DNA from: Gaiellasilicea sp963829845
Lineage (GTDB): Bacteria > Actinomycetota > Thermoleophilia > Gaiellales > Gaiellaceae
Assembly: GCA_963829845.1 (NCBI GenBank)
Contig: CAWHKD010000030.1
Location: 62,001-126,000 of the forward strand
Length of the DNA: 64,000 bases
Reading direction: 5' to 3'
Shown: piece by piece, positions 16,594 to 25,376 of the stretch
Numbering within the stretch: position 1 is the stretch's first letter
How the letters are laid out: each line of letters opens with the position of its first letter
Notes under the pieces: generated by a model
Told to the model about the DNA's origin: nothing
What the model saw: the letters and a program-made list of their open reading frames with translations, nothing else
The model's database searches: none
Program-made: the position numbers and the translations under genes

Positions 16594-18134
16594 TGCGCGG
16601 CCGTCAGCGCCAGCTCGAGCTTCTTGACCACCTGGTCGATCGTGAAGCTCGCCGCCTCCTGCCGCGGCGGGAACTCCTTGAAGGTCTCGAGGAACTGGGT
16701 CACGATCGCCGTCGCAGCCAACGCGATGTAGCAGTTGTCGATGAACCAGTCGTAGTACGTGTTCGAGGTCACGTCGGCGCGCTCGAACGGGTCGGTGCGT
16801 AGGTTGAAGAGCTTCGGGACGCGCAGCGCCACGAACGGCTCCGCCCAGATTCCCATCGTCCCCTGCTCGCGCTGCTCCATGAAGACGACCTTCCAGTTGT
16901 CGAACCGGAGCGCGAGCACGTCGCCGTCGTCGGAGTAGTAGACGAGGCCTGGCCTCGGGCTCTTGTCCGTCTCGCCGGTCAGGTACGGGAGCAGGTTGTA
17001 CCCGTCGATATGGACCTTGAAGGTCGTCCCGCCGACGTCATAGCCCGCCTTCAGCTCGTCGACGATGTCGGGGTTGCCCGCGGCGGCGAGGAACGTCGGC
17101 AGCCAGTCGTGGTGCTGGACGATCTCGTTCGAGACGGTGCCCGCCGCGATCTTTCCGGGCCAGCGGATCAACTCCGGGACGCGGAAGGCACCCTCCCAGT
17201 TCGTGTTCTTCTCGCTTCGGAACGGCGTCATGCCGCCGTCCGGCCACGTGTTCATGTGCGGCCCGTTGTCGGTCGAGTAGACGACGATCGTGTCGTCGGC
17301 GATCCCGAGCTCGTCGAGCTTGTCCAGGGCCGCGCCGACGAGCTTGTCGTGGTCGATCATCGTGTCGTGGTAGGGCGACTGCCAGCGCCCGGCCTGGCCG
17401 AGGCTCTCTGGCTTCGTGTGCGTCCGCAGGTGCATGTGCGTCGTGTTGAGCCAGACGAAAAACGGGGTCCCGTCCGCAACCTGTCGCTCGATGAAGTCGA
17501 GTCCGTGCTCGAGCACCTCGTCGTCGATCGTCTCCATCCGCTTCTTCGTCAGCGGGCCTGTGTCCTCGATCCGCTGCCTGCCGACGCGGCCGAATCGCTC
17601 ATCCTCTGCGTCGTCGTCCTCGTCGGTCGCCCAGGAGTGGATGACGCCGCGCGGGCCGAAGCGCTCGTGGAAGTGGGGGAAGTCATCGGCGGGGGGCCAG
17701 TTCGGCTGCTCCGGCTCCTCTTCGGCGTTCAGGTGGTAGAGGTTGCCGAAGAACTCGTCGAAGCCGTGCGCAGTGGGCAGGTACTTGTTCAGGTCGCCGA
17801 GATGGTTCTTGCCGAACTGCCCGGTCGCGTAGCCCAGCGGCTTCAGGAGCTCGGCGATCGTGACGTCCTCGGCCTGGAGGCCGATGTCCATGCCGGGGAC
17901 GCCGACTTTGCTCAGGCCGGTGCGGTAGACGCTCTGGCCGGTGATGAACGACGCGCGCCCGGCGGTACAGCTCTGCTCGCCGTAGGAGTCGGTGAACCGC
18001 ATCCCCTCGTCGGCGATTCGGTCGATGTTGGGCGTGCGGTAGCCCATCAGGCCGTCGCTGTAGCAGCTCAGGTTGGTGATCCCGATGTCGTCGCCCCAGA
18101 TGACGAGGATGTTCGGCTTGTCTTCCTGCGGCAT
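16590..18134 (-). CDS. Arylsulfatase (type I, formylglycine-dependent)
   Basis: A 514-residue sulfatase. The N-terminus is NILVIWGDDIGITNLSCYSDG, with metal-binding Asp 15 and 16. The signature SCTAGRASFITG has Cys 56 to be converted to formylglycine and Arg 60 (C-x-A-x-R variant). Later come FFVWLNTTHMHLRTH and VVYSTDNGPHMNTWPDGG (D-N metal ligands). It hydrolyses sulfate esters. No signal peptide is seen, so it may be cytoplasmic. The start is set at MPQEDKPNIL, preceded by GGGGGAGGA; the longer open frame is not needed. It is the first gene of the sulfatase-HAD-FGE operon. Confidence 0.92.
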   Translation of the reverse strand: MPQEDKPNILVIWGDDIGITNLSCYSDGLMGYRTPNIDRIADEGMRFTDSYGEQSCTAGRASFITGQSVYRTGLSKVGVPGMDIGLQAEDVTIAELLKPLGYATGQFGKNHLGDLNKYLPTAHGFDEFFGNLYHLNAEEEPEQPNWPPADDFPHFHERFGPRGVIHSWATDEDDDAEDERFGRVGRQRIEDTGPLTKKRMETIDDEVLEHGLDFIERQVADGTPFFVWLNTTHMHLRTHTKPESLGQAGRWQSPYHDTMIDHDKLVGAALDKLDELGIADDTIVVYSTDNGPHMNTWPDGGMTPFRSEKNTNWEGAFRVPELIRWPGKIAAGTVSNEIVQHHDWLPTFLAAAGNPDIVDELKAGYDVGGTTFKVHIDGYNLLPYLTGETDKSPRPGLVYYSDDGDVLALRFDNWKVVFMEQREQGTMGIWAEPFVALRVPKLFNLRTDPFERADVTSNTYYDWFIDNCYIALAATAIVTQFLETFKEFPPRQEAASFTIDQVVKKLELALTAAQ

Positions 18135-18192
18135 GCGTCCTCCCCCACTCGGTCGTTGCGCCCACGCTGTCAGAGGGCGGCGGACGCTCGCC

Positions 18193-18209
18193 TCACCCCG
18201 CCGGGGTGA
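18193..18209 (-). terminator. Stem-loop after acsA
   Basis: TCACCCC (18193-18199) and GGGGTGA (18203-18209) form a 7-bp GC-rich stem with a 3-nt loop just after the acsA stop, before the sulfatase operon. There is no T-tract, so a terminator role is inferred. Confidence 0.5.
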
Positions 18210-18213
18210 ACGG

Positions 18214-20241
18214 CTACTCGTCGGCGGCGTCGGCCGCGGCGCGGTCGGCGATCTCGCTGACGACGGCCGGGTCGGCGAGCGTCGTCGTGTCGCCGAGCGG
18301 CCGGTTCTCGGCCACATCGCGCAGGAGCCGGCGCATGATCTTCCCCGAACGCGTCTTCGGCAGCTCGGGCGTGAAGACGATGTTCGCCGGTTTCGCGATC
18401 GGCCCGATCTTCGCGGCGACGTGGTTGCGCAGCTCCTCGAGCATCTCGAGCGAGCCCTCGTCGCCGCCCTTCAGGGTCACGTAGGCGACGATCGCCTGGC
18501 CCGTGAGCTTGTCGGCGCGGCCGCAGACCGCGGCTTCTGCCACCTTCGGGTGGTCGACGAGCGCCGACTCGACCTCGATCGTCGAGATCCGGTGGCCGGA
18601 GACGTTCATCACGTCGTCGACGCGGCCGAGCAGCCAGTAGTCGCCGTCCTCGTCGATGCGCGCGCCGTCGCCGGCGAAGTAGACGCCGGGGTACTTCTCC
18701 CAGTAGGTCGAGCGGAAGCGGGCGTCGTCGCCGTAGATCCCGCGCGTCATCGCCGGCCAGGGCCTCTTGAGGACGAGGTAACCGCCGCCGCCAGGCCCGA
18801 CCTCCTCGCCGGCCTCGTTGTAGACCCCCGCCTCGACGCCGGGGAACGGCTTCGTCGCGGAGCCGGGCTTCGTCGTCGTCACGCCGGGGAGCGGCGTGAT
18901 CAGGATCATTCCGGTCTCGGTCTGCCACCAAGTGTCGACGACGGGGCAGCGGTCACCGCCGACGTGCTCGCGGTACCACATCCACGCCTCCGGGTTGATC
19001 GGCTCGCCCACCGAGCCGAGCAGCCGCAGCGACGCGAGCTCGTGCTTCGCCGCGTGCTCGGGCCCCCACTTCATGTGCGCCCGGATCGCGGTCGGCGCCG
19101 TGTAGAGGATCGTGACCCCGTAGCGCTCGACGATCTCCCACCAGCGATCCTTGTCCGGGAAGTCGGGCGTCCCCTCGTAGAGGACGGACGTGGCGCCGTT
19201 GGTGAGCGGCCCATAGACGATGTAGCTGTGGCCGGTGATCCAGCCGATGTCGGCCGCGCACCAATAGACGTCTTCCTCCGGCTTCAGGTCGAAGATCAGC
19301 GCATGGGTCGAGGCGACTCCGACGAGGTAGCCGCCCGTCGTGTGCGCGATCCCCTTCGGCTTCGCCGTCGTGCCGGACGTGTACATCAGGAAGAGCAGGT
19401 CCTCGCTGTCCATCGGCTCGGGCGGACAGGTGGACGGATCGTCCGACACGTCGAAGTCGTGCAGCCAGTGGTCTCGCTCCGCCTGCATCGGCACCTCGTT
19501 GCCGGTGCGGCGGACGACGAGCGCCTTGCGGATCCCCGGTGCGTCGGCCATCGCCGCGTCCGCGGTCTGCTTCAGCGGGACGGTCGTGCCGCGTCGCCAC
19601 GCTTCGTCCTGGGTGACGAGCACCTCGCAGCCCATGTCGTTCGCGCGGTCGGAGAGCGAGTCGGCCGAGAAACCGCCGAAGACGACCGTGTGCGGCGCGC
19701 CGAGCCGTGTGCAGGCGAGCATCGCGACGGGCAGTTCCGGGATCATCCCCAGGTAGATCGCGACCTTGGTGCCCTTGCCGACGCCGAGCTCCTTGAGCGC
19801 GTTCGCGAAGCGGACGACCTCTGACTGCAGCTGCGCGTAGGTGATGTCGCGGCGGTCGCCTTCCGGCTCTCCTTCCCAGTGGTAGGCGACCCGGTCGCCG
19901 AGGCCGGCGTCGACGTGGCGGTCGACGCAGTTGTAGGCGACGTTCAGCTTGCCGCCGAGGTACCACTTCGCGTAGGGCAGCTTCCACTCGTAGAGGTCCG
20001 AGAACGGCTCGAACCAGGTCACGCGCTCGCGGCCCTCGCTCTCCCAGAACTCTTCGAAGCTGCGCTCGTAGATGTCGGGCTGCGCGACGGCGAGTGCCGC
20101 GAAGTCGGGTGGCGGCGGGTAGCGCCTGTCCTCGACGAAGATCGTCTCGATCGTCTGCCCGCGCCCCTGGCCGACGCCGGCTCCCGCCGGGCTGAGCCCG
20201 GCTCCGCCGTCGCCTGCCGTGGACCGCGGGACGTCGCTCAC
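18214..20241 (-). CDS. acsA: Acetyl-CoA synthetase
   Basis: A 675-residue ANL-superfamily enzyme of the usual AcsA length. The adenylation motif is LLFLMYTSGTTAKPKGIAHTTGGYL, and there is a VDTWWQTETGMILITPLPG block. The C-terminal catalytic Lys sits in P-K-T-R-S-G-K-I-M-R-R, the site regulated by acetylation in this family. It makes acetyl-CoA from acetate, ATP and CoA in the cytoplasm. Its ATG overlaps the M24 peptidase stop by 4 bp. The aconitase gene elsewhere in the window feeds the same central pathway but is not linked. Confidence 0.96.
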   Translation of the reverse strand: MSDVPRSTAGDGGAGLSPAGAGVGQGRGQTIETIFVEDRRYPPPPDFAALAVAQPDIYERSFEEFWESEGRERVTWFEPFSDLYEWKLPYAKWYLGGKLNVAYNCVDRHVDAGLGDRVAYHWEGEPEGDRRDITYAQLQSEVVRFANALKELGVGKGTKVAIYLGMIPELPVAMLACTRLGAPHTVVFGGFSADSLSDRANDMGCEVLVTQDEAWRRGTTVPLKQTADAAMADAPGIRKALVVRRTGNEVPMQAERDHWLHDFDVSDDPSTCPPEPMDSEDLLFLMYTSGTTAKPKGIAHTTGGYLVGVASTHALIFDLKPEEDVYWCAADIGWITGHSYIVYGPLTNGATSVLYEGTPDFPDKDRWWEIVERYGVTILYTAPTAIRAHMKWGPEHAAKHELASLRLLGSVGEPINPEAWMWYREHVGGDRCPVVDTWWQTETGMILITPLPGVTTTKPGSATKPFPGVEAGVYNEAGEEVGPGGGGYLVLKRPWPAMTRGIYGDDARFRSTYWEKYPGVYFAGDGARIDEDGDYWLLGRVDDVMNVSGHRISTIEVESALVDHPKVAEAAVCGRADKLTGQAIVAYVTLKGGDEGSLEMLEELRNHVAAKIGPIAKPANIVFTPELPKTRSGKIMRRLLRDVAENRPLGDTTTLADPAVVSEIADRAAADAADE

Positions 20242-21377
20242 AGCTCGAAGTCGTACGGGTAGCGGGTCAGCACCTCGGCTCCGTCCGCTGTCACGAGGAT
20301 CAGGTCCTCGAGCCGGACGCCGCCGTAACCGTTCCGGTACAGGCCCGGCTCGAGCGCGATCACGTCGCCCTCGACGAGCGGCTCGCTCTCAACCCGTCCC
20401 ACGCCCGGCCGCTCGTGCACCTCGAGCCCGACGCCGTGGCCCGTCGCGTGGAAGTAGCCGTCGACGAGCGACTCGCCCTCCTCCTTGTGCAACTGGGTCT
20501 TGTAGCCGTGCTCGTGGAAGAAATCGCAGACCTGTCGGTGGATGTCGCTGCCCTTCACGCCCGGCTTGACCGCGGCCACTGCCATGTCGAGCGCCTCCTT
20601 GGCGAGCCGGTGGTACTCGGCGAGCTCGTCGGAAGGCGGGCCGAGCGAGAACGTCCGCGTGAAGTCGGCGTAGCAGGCGGACTCGCGGTCGCGCGGGAAG
20701 AGGTCGAAGAGGACGACGTCGTCCGACGCGATGGGACCGGAGCCGCCGTCGTGGCCGACCGCTGTCTGCGCGCCGTGCGAGACGATGAACTCCTCGGCGG
20801 CCGAGCCGTGCTCGCCGAAGGCCCGCTCGACCTCGAGCTGGATCCGCTCGCAGGTCAGCGGCTCGCCGCCGAGCGTCAGCGCGCCGTTCGAGCGCGAGGC
20901 GCTGCGCAGCAGCTCGACTCCGACCGCGACCCCGGCCTCGACGGCGCGGCAGGCGCGACGGATCCCAGCCAGCTCGTGCTCGGTCTTGACGCGGCGCCGC
21001 TCGTCGAAGAAGCGCTGGTCGGCGGTCAACTCGATCCCGTTCTCGCGCAGGTGGTCGGCGTGGCCGAGGGGGAAGCCGGCCGGCGTGACGGCAGCCTCGA
21101 GGCCGAGCTGTCTGCAGGCGCCGAGGTAGAGCTCGCGGTCGAGGGCGTAGCTGTCGAGCCCCTGCTTGAGCAGGTCGTCGATGCCCACGTCCTCGAACGT
21201 GAGCACCTCGAGCCCAACTCCGAGCTCGGCTATCCGGCCGGACTCGAGCGAGCTGACGATCACCGAGCGCTTCCCGCCGACTTCGGCGTAGAAGAACGCA
21301 TCGGGCACCACGAGCGGCACCTCGTGGCGCAGCTCGGGCGACCGGATCGTGTCCGCGATGATCAGGACGTCGGGCAC
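20238..21377 (-). CDS. M24 family Xaa-Pro aminopeptidase-like metallopeptidase
   Basis: A 379-residue pita-bread-fold peptidase. Metal ligands are visible in VVLFDLFPRD, ACYADFTRTFSLG, HATGHGVGLEVHERPGVG, VIALEPGLY and GGVRLEDLILV (D, D, H, E, E). The N-terminal creatinase-like domain (VPDVLIIADTIRSPELRH...) is complete. It removes N-terminal residues before proline in peptides. GTG 21377 is preceded by TAGGAT with a 7-nt gap, so it is leaderless; the longer upstream open frame overlaps another gene. It overlaps acsA by 4 bp and is likely co-transcribed with it. Confidence 0.9.
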   Translation of the reverse strand: MPDVLIIADTIRSPELRHEVPLVVPDAFFYAEVGGKRSVIVSSLESGRIAELGVGLEVLTFEDVGIDDLLKQGLDSYALDRELYLGACRQLGLEAAVTPAGFPLGHADHLRENGIELTADQRFFDERRRVKTEHELAGIRRACRAVEAGVAVGVELLRSASRSNGALTLGGEPLTCERIQLEVERAFGEHGSAAEEFIVSHGAQTAVGHDGGSGPIASDDVVLFDLFPRDRESACYADFTRTFSLGPPSDELAEYHRLAKEALDMAVAAVKPGVKGSDIHRQVCDFFHEHGYKTQLHKEEGESLVDGYFHATGHGVGLEVHERPGVGRVESEPLVEGDVIALEPGLYRNGYGGVRLEDLILVTADGAEVLTRYPYDFEL

Positions 21378-21387
21378 GAGCCAGATC

Positions 21388-22278
21388 CTAGTCCGCCGCG
21401 AGCGCCGGGAGCTCGGAACCCTCGCGAGCGTTGCGCACGCCGACAATCGCTGCCGTGACACCGGGCTGCCCGAGCACCGACGCGACGGCGTGACGGCGAA
21501 GCGTGCGGCCCTGCGCGGCGGCGTCGCGAAGATGAGCGGCGATCTCGTCGGATCGCTCGGCGAGCGGCGAGGTGCGGCGAAAGTCATCCGGCTCGAGCGT
21601 CTCGGTCGAGAAGCCGTCGACGAGAAAGCCGCTGGCGAGCGGCGCCCAGCAGAGCAGGCCGATCCCGTGGCGGCGCACCGTCTCGAGCACGTCGGGGTAC
21701 TTCGGTCCCTCGAGCAGGCTCAGCGACTCCTGGCACGAGGTCACGGGCGCGACGGAGTGCGCACGCTCGACGAGCTCCGCCGGATGGTTCGAGAGCCCGG
21801 CCCAGCGAACCTTCCCCTCCTGGCGCAGCCGCTGCAGCTCGCCCCACGACTCCTCGATCGGCGTCGAGCGGTCGAGGTCGTGGATCTGGAGCAGGTCGAC
21901 ATGGTCGACACCCAGCCGCAGCAGGCTCGCCTCGAGGTCGGCGCGGATCGCCTCAGGCCGGTTGTCCTCTCGTGAGACCCGTTCGGCGTCGGGAACGGTG
22001 CCGCACTTCGTGAAGACGAGGACGTCGTCGCGCCGCCCTTCGAGTGCGCGGCGGACGATCTCCTCCGCGCGGCCCCAGCCGTAGAACGGCGCCGTGTCGA
22101 TCCAGTTCGCGCCGGCGTCGAGGGCGGCCGTGATCGCGGCGATCGCCTCGCGCTCGTCCTGAGAGCCCCAGTAGACCCACTCGCGTGCTGAACCAACGGG
22201 CATGCTGCCGATCGGGGCGGTGCCGATCCCGACCACCGTGATGTCCGGTCCGTCCGTGCCGAGCCGACGCCGCTCCAC
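21388..22278 (-). CDS. Aldo/keto reductase
   Basis: A 296-residue TIM-barrel oxidoreductase. The catalytic tetrad is visible: Asp in ANWIDTAPFYGWGRAEE, Tyr in the same block, Lys in DVLVFTKCGTVPD and His in VDLLQIHDLDR. The NADP-binding end is GVTAAIVGVRNAREGSEL. It reduces aldehydes or ketones; the substrate is unknown. The GTG start has TAGGAT 7 nt upstream. That box overlaps the promoter of the divergent M32 carboxypeptidase. Confidence 0.9.
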   Translation of the reverse strand: MERRRLGTDGPDITVVGIGTAPIGSMPVGSAREWVYWGSQDEREAIAAITAALDAGANWIDTAPFYGWGRAEEIVRRALEGRRDDVLVFTKCGTVPDAERVSREDNRPEAIRADLEASLLRLGVDHVDLLQIHDLDRSTPIEESWGELQRLRQEGKVRWAGLSNHPAELVERAHSVAPVTSCQESLSLLEGPKYPDVLETVRRHGIGLLCWAPLASGFLVDGFSTETLEPDDFRRTSPLAERSDEIAAHLRDAAAQGRTLRRHAVASVLGQPGVTAAIVGVRNAREGSELPALAAD

Positions 22279-22285
22279 GGCCGAG

Positions 22286-22301
22286 ATCCTACGGATAGGT
22301 T
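22286..22301. promoter_or_regulatory. Divergent leaderless -10 boxes (AKR / M32 peptidase)
   Basis: Minus strand TAGGAT (22291-22286) lies 7 nt before the aldo/keto reductase GTG. Plus strand TAGGTT (22296-22301) lies 8 nt before the M32 GTG. The 31-bp gap holds no Shine-Dalgarno for either gene. Confidence 0.5.
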
Positions 22302-22309
22302 TCTCGGCG

Positions 22310-23803
22310 GTGAACGGGGCGCTGACCGACCTGAAGCAGTTGCTGGCCGAGGTCTACGACCTGCAGAAGGCGGTAGCGATCGCCGGCTGGGACCAGCGGA
22401 CGATGATGCCGCCGCAGGGCGCCGCCGGGCGGGCGGAGGTGTCCGCGACGCTCTCGGGCGTGGCGCACGAGCGGTTCACCTCCGACGAGATCGGTCGCCT
22501 GCTCGACGAGCTCGCGCCGCTCGAGGCGGAGAGCGACTACGACTCAGACGACGCGAGCCTCATCCGCGTCACCCGCCGCGATTGGGAGAAGGCGCGCCGG
22601 GTCCCGGCCGAGCTCGAAGCCGACTGGGCGCGCGAGGCAGGCAAGGCGCACGTCGCCTGGCTCGAGGCGCGCGAGGCGAACGACTTCTCCGTCTTCCGGC
22701 CGGCGCTCCAGCGCGTTCACGACGTCGCGCTGCGCTGGGCGGAGCACATGGAGCCGGGCGACTCGCCGTACGACGTCTTCCTCGACGAGTACGAGCCCGG
22801 GATGAAGACGGCCGAGGTGAAGGCGGTCTTCGACGTGCTCCGTCCGGAGCTGACGGCGATCGTGCGCGCGGCGGGCGAACCCGCGGACGACTCCTTCCTC
22901 GAGGGTGACTTCCCGGTCGCGACGCAGCAGGAGTTCCTCGACGGCGTCCTGCGCGACTTCGGGTTCCCGGAGGGCACCTACCGCCTCGACCCGACCGTGC
23001 ACCCGTTCGCGACGACGTTCTCGCGCACTGACATCCGGATGACGACGCGCTACAACTCGACCAACCTGCGCGCACTCTGGGCCGGGATGCACGAGGCGGG
23101 CCACGGCTTGACCTATTTGGGCACGGAGCCGGCGCTGGCGCGGTCGCCGCTCTACGGGAATGCATCGCTCGGCCTCGGCGAGTCGCAGAGCCGAACCTGG
23201 GAGAACCTCGTCGGTCGCTCGCTCGCCTTCTGGCGCGGCCGGCTGCCTGAGCTGCAGCGCCTCTTCCCGCAGCTCGAGACGGTCGACCTCGAGACCTGGT
23301 ATCGCGGCATCAACCGCGTCGCCCCTGGGCTGATCCGCGTCGACTCCGACGAGGTCACATACTCGCTCCACATCATCCTCCGCTTCGAGCTGGAGCAGGA
23401 GCTCGTCGCCGGCGCGCTTGCGCTGGACGACCTGCCGGAGGCATGGAACGCGAAGATGCACGACCTGCTCGGGGTGGACGTGCCCGATGACGCCCGTGGC
23501 GTCCTTCAGGACGTGCACTGGACGCGCGCCTCGTACGGCTACTTCCCCACGTACGCCCTCGGCAATGTGCTCTCGGTCCAGATCTGGCGTGCGATCGAGG
23601 AGGAGTTGCCCGACCTGGACGCTCAGATCGAGGCAGGAGAGTTCGGCCCGCTGTACGAGTCGCTGCGGCGCCGGATCTACCGGCACGGCCGCAAGTTCAC
23701 GCCGCTCGAGACGCTCGAGCGCGCGATCGGCGCGACTGATGTCGATCCGCAGCCGTACCTCGCCTACCTCCGCTCGAAGGTCGCCGGCCTCCAGCACGCG
23801 TAG
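22310..23803 (+). CDS. M32 family metallocarboxypeptidase (Taq/thermostable carboxypeptidase 1)
   Basis: A 497-residue enzyme. It has the M32 pattern HPFATTFSRTDIRMTTRYNSTNLRALWAGMHEAGHGLTYLG (H-E-A-G-H zinc site), GESQSRTWENLVGRS (third ligand Glu) and a conserved VHWTRASYGYFPTYALGNVLSVQIW tail. It trims C-terminal residues from peptides using a divalent metal in the cytoplasm. GTG 22310 follows TAGGTT by 8 nt. The length matches the family (about 500). Confidence 0.94.
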   Translation: MNGALTDLKQLLAEVYDLQKAVAIAGWDQRTMMPPQGAAGRAEVSATLSGVAHERFTSDEIGRLLDELAPLEAESDYDSDDASLIRVTRRDWEKARRVPAELEADWAREAGKAHVAWLEAREANDFSVFRPALQRVHDVALRWAEHMEPGDSPYDVFLDEYEPGMKTAEVKAVFDVLRPELTAIVRAAGEPADDSFLEGDFPVATQQEFLDGVLRDFGFPEGTYRLDPTVHPFATTFSRTDIRMTTRYNSTNLRALWAGMHEAGHGLTYLGTEPALARSPLYGNASLGLGESQSRTWENLVGRSLAFWRGRLPELQRLFPQLETVDLETWYRGINRVAPGLIRVDSDEVTYSLHIILRFELEQELVAGALALDDLPEAWNAKMHDLLGVDVPDDARGVLQDVHWTRASYGYFPTYALGNVLSVQIWRAIEEELPDLDAQIEAGEFGPLYESLRRRIYRHGRKFTPLETLERAIGATDVDPQPYLAYLRSKVAGLQHA

Positions 23804-24063
23804 CGCTACTCGACGAGCACGACACCGCCTCGTGCACCGCGCGGCTGGCTCGGCGAGGCGCTCGATGAAGCGCGACAGGTGCGGGGATCACGCCCGGCTT
23901 CCGCGTCCACGAGCGAACGAGGAGTCGTCGACGTACGCAGTGCGCGTGCTTTCCGAGGTGCGAACGTCTCTTCCCGCGGACCGGGGGGCGCCCCCGTGCG
24001 CCTGGTCTCGAACCTCGCATCCTCCCGAATCGCGCCCCAGCCGCCGTCCGTAGACTCAGGCTC
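23804..24063. other. Intergenic stretch of 260 bp with no recognised gene
   Basis: Between the M32 and amidohydrolase genes. It contains a GGGGGGCGCCCCC palindrome around 23984, but no convincing ORF, RNA gene or terminator. TAGACT at its right end (24051-24056) is the leaderless -10 of the next gene. Confidence 0.5.
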
Positions 24064-25215
24064 GTGGAGGACGTCCTTCTGCGCGCGCGGGCCCTCGTCG
24101 AGAGCTTCGAGGCCCTCGTGCGCGCCGAGCTGCCGCAGGACGCGGAGCTCTTCGACGCGCACGTCCATCTCGGCACCGATATCGACGGCATGCGCGGCAA
24201 TCTCGACGAGCTGCTTCGGATCCAGCGCGCACATGGGATCACCCGCTCGTTCATGTTCTGCCTCGACGAGCCCGACCGGCATCCGGGCTTTCGCGCGCCG
24301 AACGACCGCACGCTCGCGTTCGCGGAGCAGAGCAAGGGCGAGCTCGTCCCCTTCGTCCGGCTCGACCTCGCGGAGAGCCCGATCGAGGAGGCCGTCCGCT
24401 GCCTCGACCGCGGTGCCGGCGGGATCAAGCTGCACCCGCGCGCGCAGAAGTTCCTGCTCGACGACGAGCGGCTCGCGCCCGTGTTCGAGCTCGCGGCCGA
24501 CCGGCGCGTGCCGATCCTGATCCACGGCGGCCGCGGCCTGCCGCCGATCGCCGACGCGCTCGCCCGCCTGATGGACGCCTACGAGCCGCAGCTGATCGTC
24601 GCCCACGCGGGCATCGCCGACCTGGCCGCGCTCGCACGCCACTTCTCCGGCCGGCCGGGCGTCTTCTTCGACACGTCCGTGTGGAGCCCGCTCGACCTGC
24701 TCGACCTCTACCGGCTCGTCTCCCCCGAGCAGGTGCTCTACGCCTCCGACTACCCGTACGGGACGCAGCCGGCTTCGCTGCACGCCTCGCTCCGCACCGC
24801 CCGGATGGCGGGGCTCGACGACGAGCAGCTGCGGGCGATGCTCGGCGGCAGCGCGCGCCGGATCGCAGCGGGCGAGGAAGCGCTGCCGCTGACGCCGCCG
24901 CGCGGGCCGCAGGACGTCGCGCACCCGCTCACGTTCGCACGGATCCACCAGTACCTCTCGATGGCGACGCCGCTCCTCTGGATGCGGCAGGCAGACACGA
25001 TCGGCGTGATCGGCCTGGCGCTGAATGCCTGCGACGAGCGTTCGAACGGCCACCGCGACGAGACGGAGCTGATCCGCGAGCTGCTCAGCGCCGCGCGGGA
25101 TCTCTGGCGTGCCTTCCCGGAGGCCGAGGACGAGGCCGAGCGGGTGCGGACCGCCCGGATCGCGTTCCGGCTCGTCCACCTCGCGAACATCACGGCGGTG
25201 ACCTCGGCTGTTTAG
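24064..25215 (+). CDS. Amidohydrolase (metal-dependent TIM-barrel hydrolase)
   Basis: A 383-residue protein with the amidohydrolase-2 metal motifs: LFDAHVHLG near residue 32, GGIKLHPRAQ, VPILIHGG, LIVAHAGIADLA and VLYASDYPYG. The C-terminal third (TFARIHQYLSMATPLLWMRQ...) is helical and unlike the standard fold. The substrate is unknown. GTG follows TAGACT by 7 nt. The last base of its stop codon is the first base of hairpin element B, so transcription runs directly from this gene into the element. Confidence 0.85.
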   Translation: MEDVLLRARALVESFEALVRAELPQDAELFDAHVHLGTDIDGMRGNLDELLRIQRAHGITRSFMFCLDEPDRHPGFRAPNDRTLAFAEQSKGELVPFVRLDLAESPIEEAVRCLDRGAGGIKLHPRAQKFLLDDERLAPVFELAADRRVPILIHGGRGLPPIADALARLMDAYEPQLIVAHAGIADLAALARHFSGRPGVFFDTSVWSPLDLLDLYRLVSPEQVLYASDYPYGTQPASLHASLRTARMAGLDDEQLRAMLGGSARRIAAGEEALPLTPPRGPQDVAHPLTFARIHQYLSMATPLLWMRQADTIGVIGLALNACDERSNGHRDETELIRELLSAARDLWRAFPEAEDEAERVRTARIAFRLVHLANITAVTSAV

Positions 25216-25376
25216 TGCCTCCTCCAGTACCGGTCTGGTGCTTCTGGCGAGTGGCCGGGGCCGTCAGGCAAGGACGCAGGGAGCGCCGATATGCAGGCAT
25301 ATCGGCGCGACTGAGGACGCCGCATGACGGTTCCGGACGCCGCCAGAAGTGCCTTGACCGGTGCTGGAGGAGACAC
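25215..25376 (+). repeat. Long hairpin element B (conserved apical core, unique arms)
   Basis: An imperfect palindrome (pair sum 50591 in the outer arm). GTGCCTCCTCCAGTACCGGT (25215-25234) pairs with 25357-25376, and CTTCTGGCG with CGCCAGAAG. GGCCGTCA next to the core pairs with TGACGGTTCC. The core halves 25267-25291 and 25300-25324 match element A almost exactly, and the tip is CGATATGC-AG-GCATATCG. The right arm contains GGAGGAG (25366-25372), which is paired with CTCCTCC (25219-25225). The 5' end of the 2Fe-2S gene lies inside the right half, so the hairpin could control its translation. Confidence 0.75.
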
